Below the pieces are notes generated by a model. The model was not told the DNA's origin and did no database searches. It worked only from the letters and a program-made list of their open reading frames with translations. Below are positions 6,479 to 6,608 of a DNA stretch of 6,608 bases, piece after piece. A program made the translations under genes and the position numbers. Each line of letters begins with the position of its first letter. Within the stretch, counting starts at the first letter, position 1. The stretch is from Aliarcobacter sp. (GTDB taxonomy: Bacteria > Campylobacterota > Campylobacteria > Campylobacterales > Arcobacteraceae), in NCBI GenBank assembly GCA_023268955.1, contig JALRJW010000091.1, positions 1 through 6,608 of the forward strand, given 5' to 3'.

Positions 6479-6608
6479 ATCCCATCACCAATTTTTAAGC
6501 TAAGCATGTCAATAATCATAGAATTCCCAGACACCTCTTGTTTTTATATATTGTGAAAATGGAAATGCGATTACTCGAGCTCTACCCTTATCTCGACGAC
6601 TTCCAGGT
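6470..6608. other. Unassigned sequence joined to the truncated photolyase-like gene
   Basis: The family similarity of the neighbouring gene stops at about 6469 and these 139 bases show none of its missing N-terminus in any frame. The last 42 bases are about half G+C, against roughly a quarter elsewhere. On the minus strand, stops at 6511-6509, 6502-6500 and 6487-6485 lie in the photolyase frame; before them the frame is open to the edge, encoding 32 residues that end TRGVWEFYDY. The plus strand also has an open frame to the edge, with ATG 6559 (MEMRLLELYPYLDDFQ). I cannot tell which, if either, is real. It looks like a flank from another source or a mobile or repeated segment. Confidence 0.45.

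Noticed and set aside
6509..6607. TGA/TAG recoding linking the right-edge frame to the photolyase-like gene
   Set aside because: The 32-codon open stretch is in the same minus-strand frame, but three stops within 27 bases separate them, the standard code is expected in this group, and frame agreement has a one-in-three chance.
1..6608. CRISPR array, tRNA, rRNA, transposase or phage genes
   Set aside because: No spaced direct repeats, tRNA-like folds, rRNA segments or recognisable transposase, integrase or phage structural motifs were seen.

Overview
The window is strongly AT-rich (about three quarters A+T by eye) and fits an Arcobacter-group member of the Campylobacterota. The support is a short phasin-like protein, a periplasmic double-sensor protein tied to a GGDEF domain, an AAAGGA ribosome binding site, and TATAAT-like -10 boxes without clear -35 boxes. 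This assignment is inference from gene content and style; no rRNA or tRNA is present.

Layout. Bases 1-392 (minus) carry a phasin-like gene that runs off the left edge with an unexplained C-terminal extension. Bases 446-721 (minus) encode a small TIGR03643/DUF2805 protein. Bases 722-830 are a divergent promoter region. Bases 831-3134 (plus) are one gene in one frame: signal peptide, NMT1-type binding domain, SBP_bac_3 domain, transmembrane helix, coiled coil and GGDEF diguanylate cyclase. It is cut by a single in-frame TAG at 2628-2630, exactly between the sensor half and the enzyme half. Only 8 bp separate it from a convergent minus-strand block. That block holds a photolyase-related gene (5159-6478, 5' end lost), a radical SAM protein with a C-terminal helix-hairpin-helix (3874-5100), and its partner DUF4130 protein (3143-3874). 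The last two overlap by one base.

How it works together. The radical SAM/DUF4130 pair is a recognised but functionally unsolved DNA modification or repair module. Together with the light-dependent DNA repair homologue, it makes the right half look like a DNA-repair neighbourhood. The TIGR03643 gene may belong to the same theme. The membrane cyclase is a separate signalling unit that would turn a periplasmic ligand into c-di-GMP if its reading frame were intact.

Both window edges look anomalous. The photolyase-like gene loses its expected N-terminus at about 6470 and joins about 139 bases unlike it in composition and coding. The phasin gene passes its expected end into about 125 bases of unassigned reading frame. 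A mobile or repeated sequence, a rearrangement, or an assembly or chimera artefact at the two ends would all fit. The most interesting material is the amber-split cyclase, the radical SAM/DUF4130 pair with a possible sliding-clamp motif, and the photolyase homologue lacking the usual iron-sulfur cysteines.
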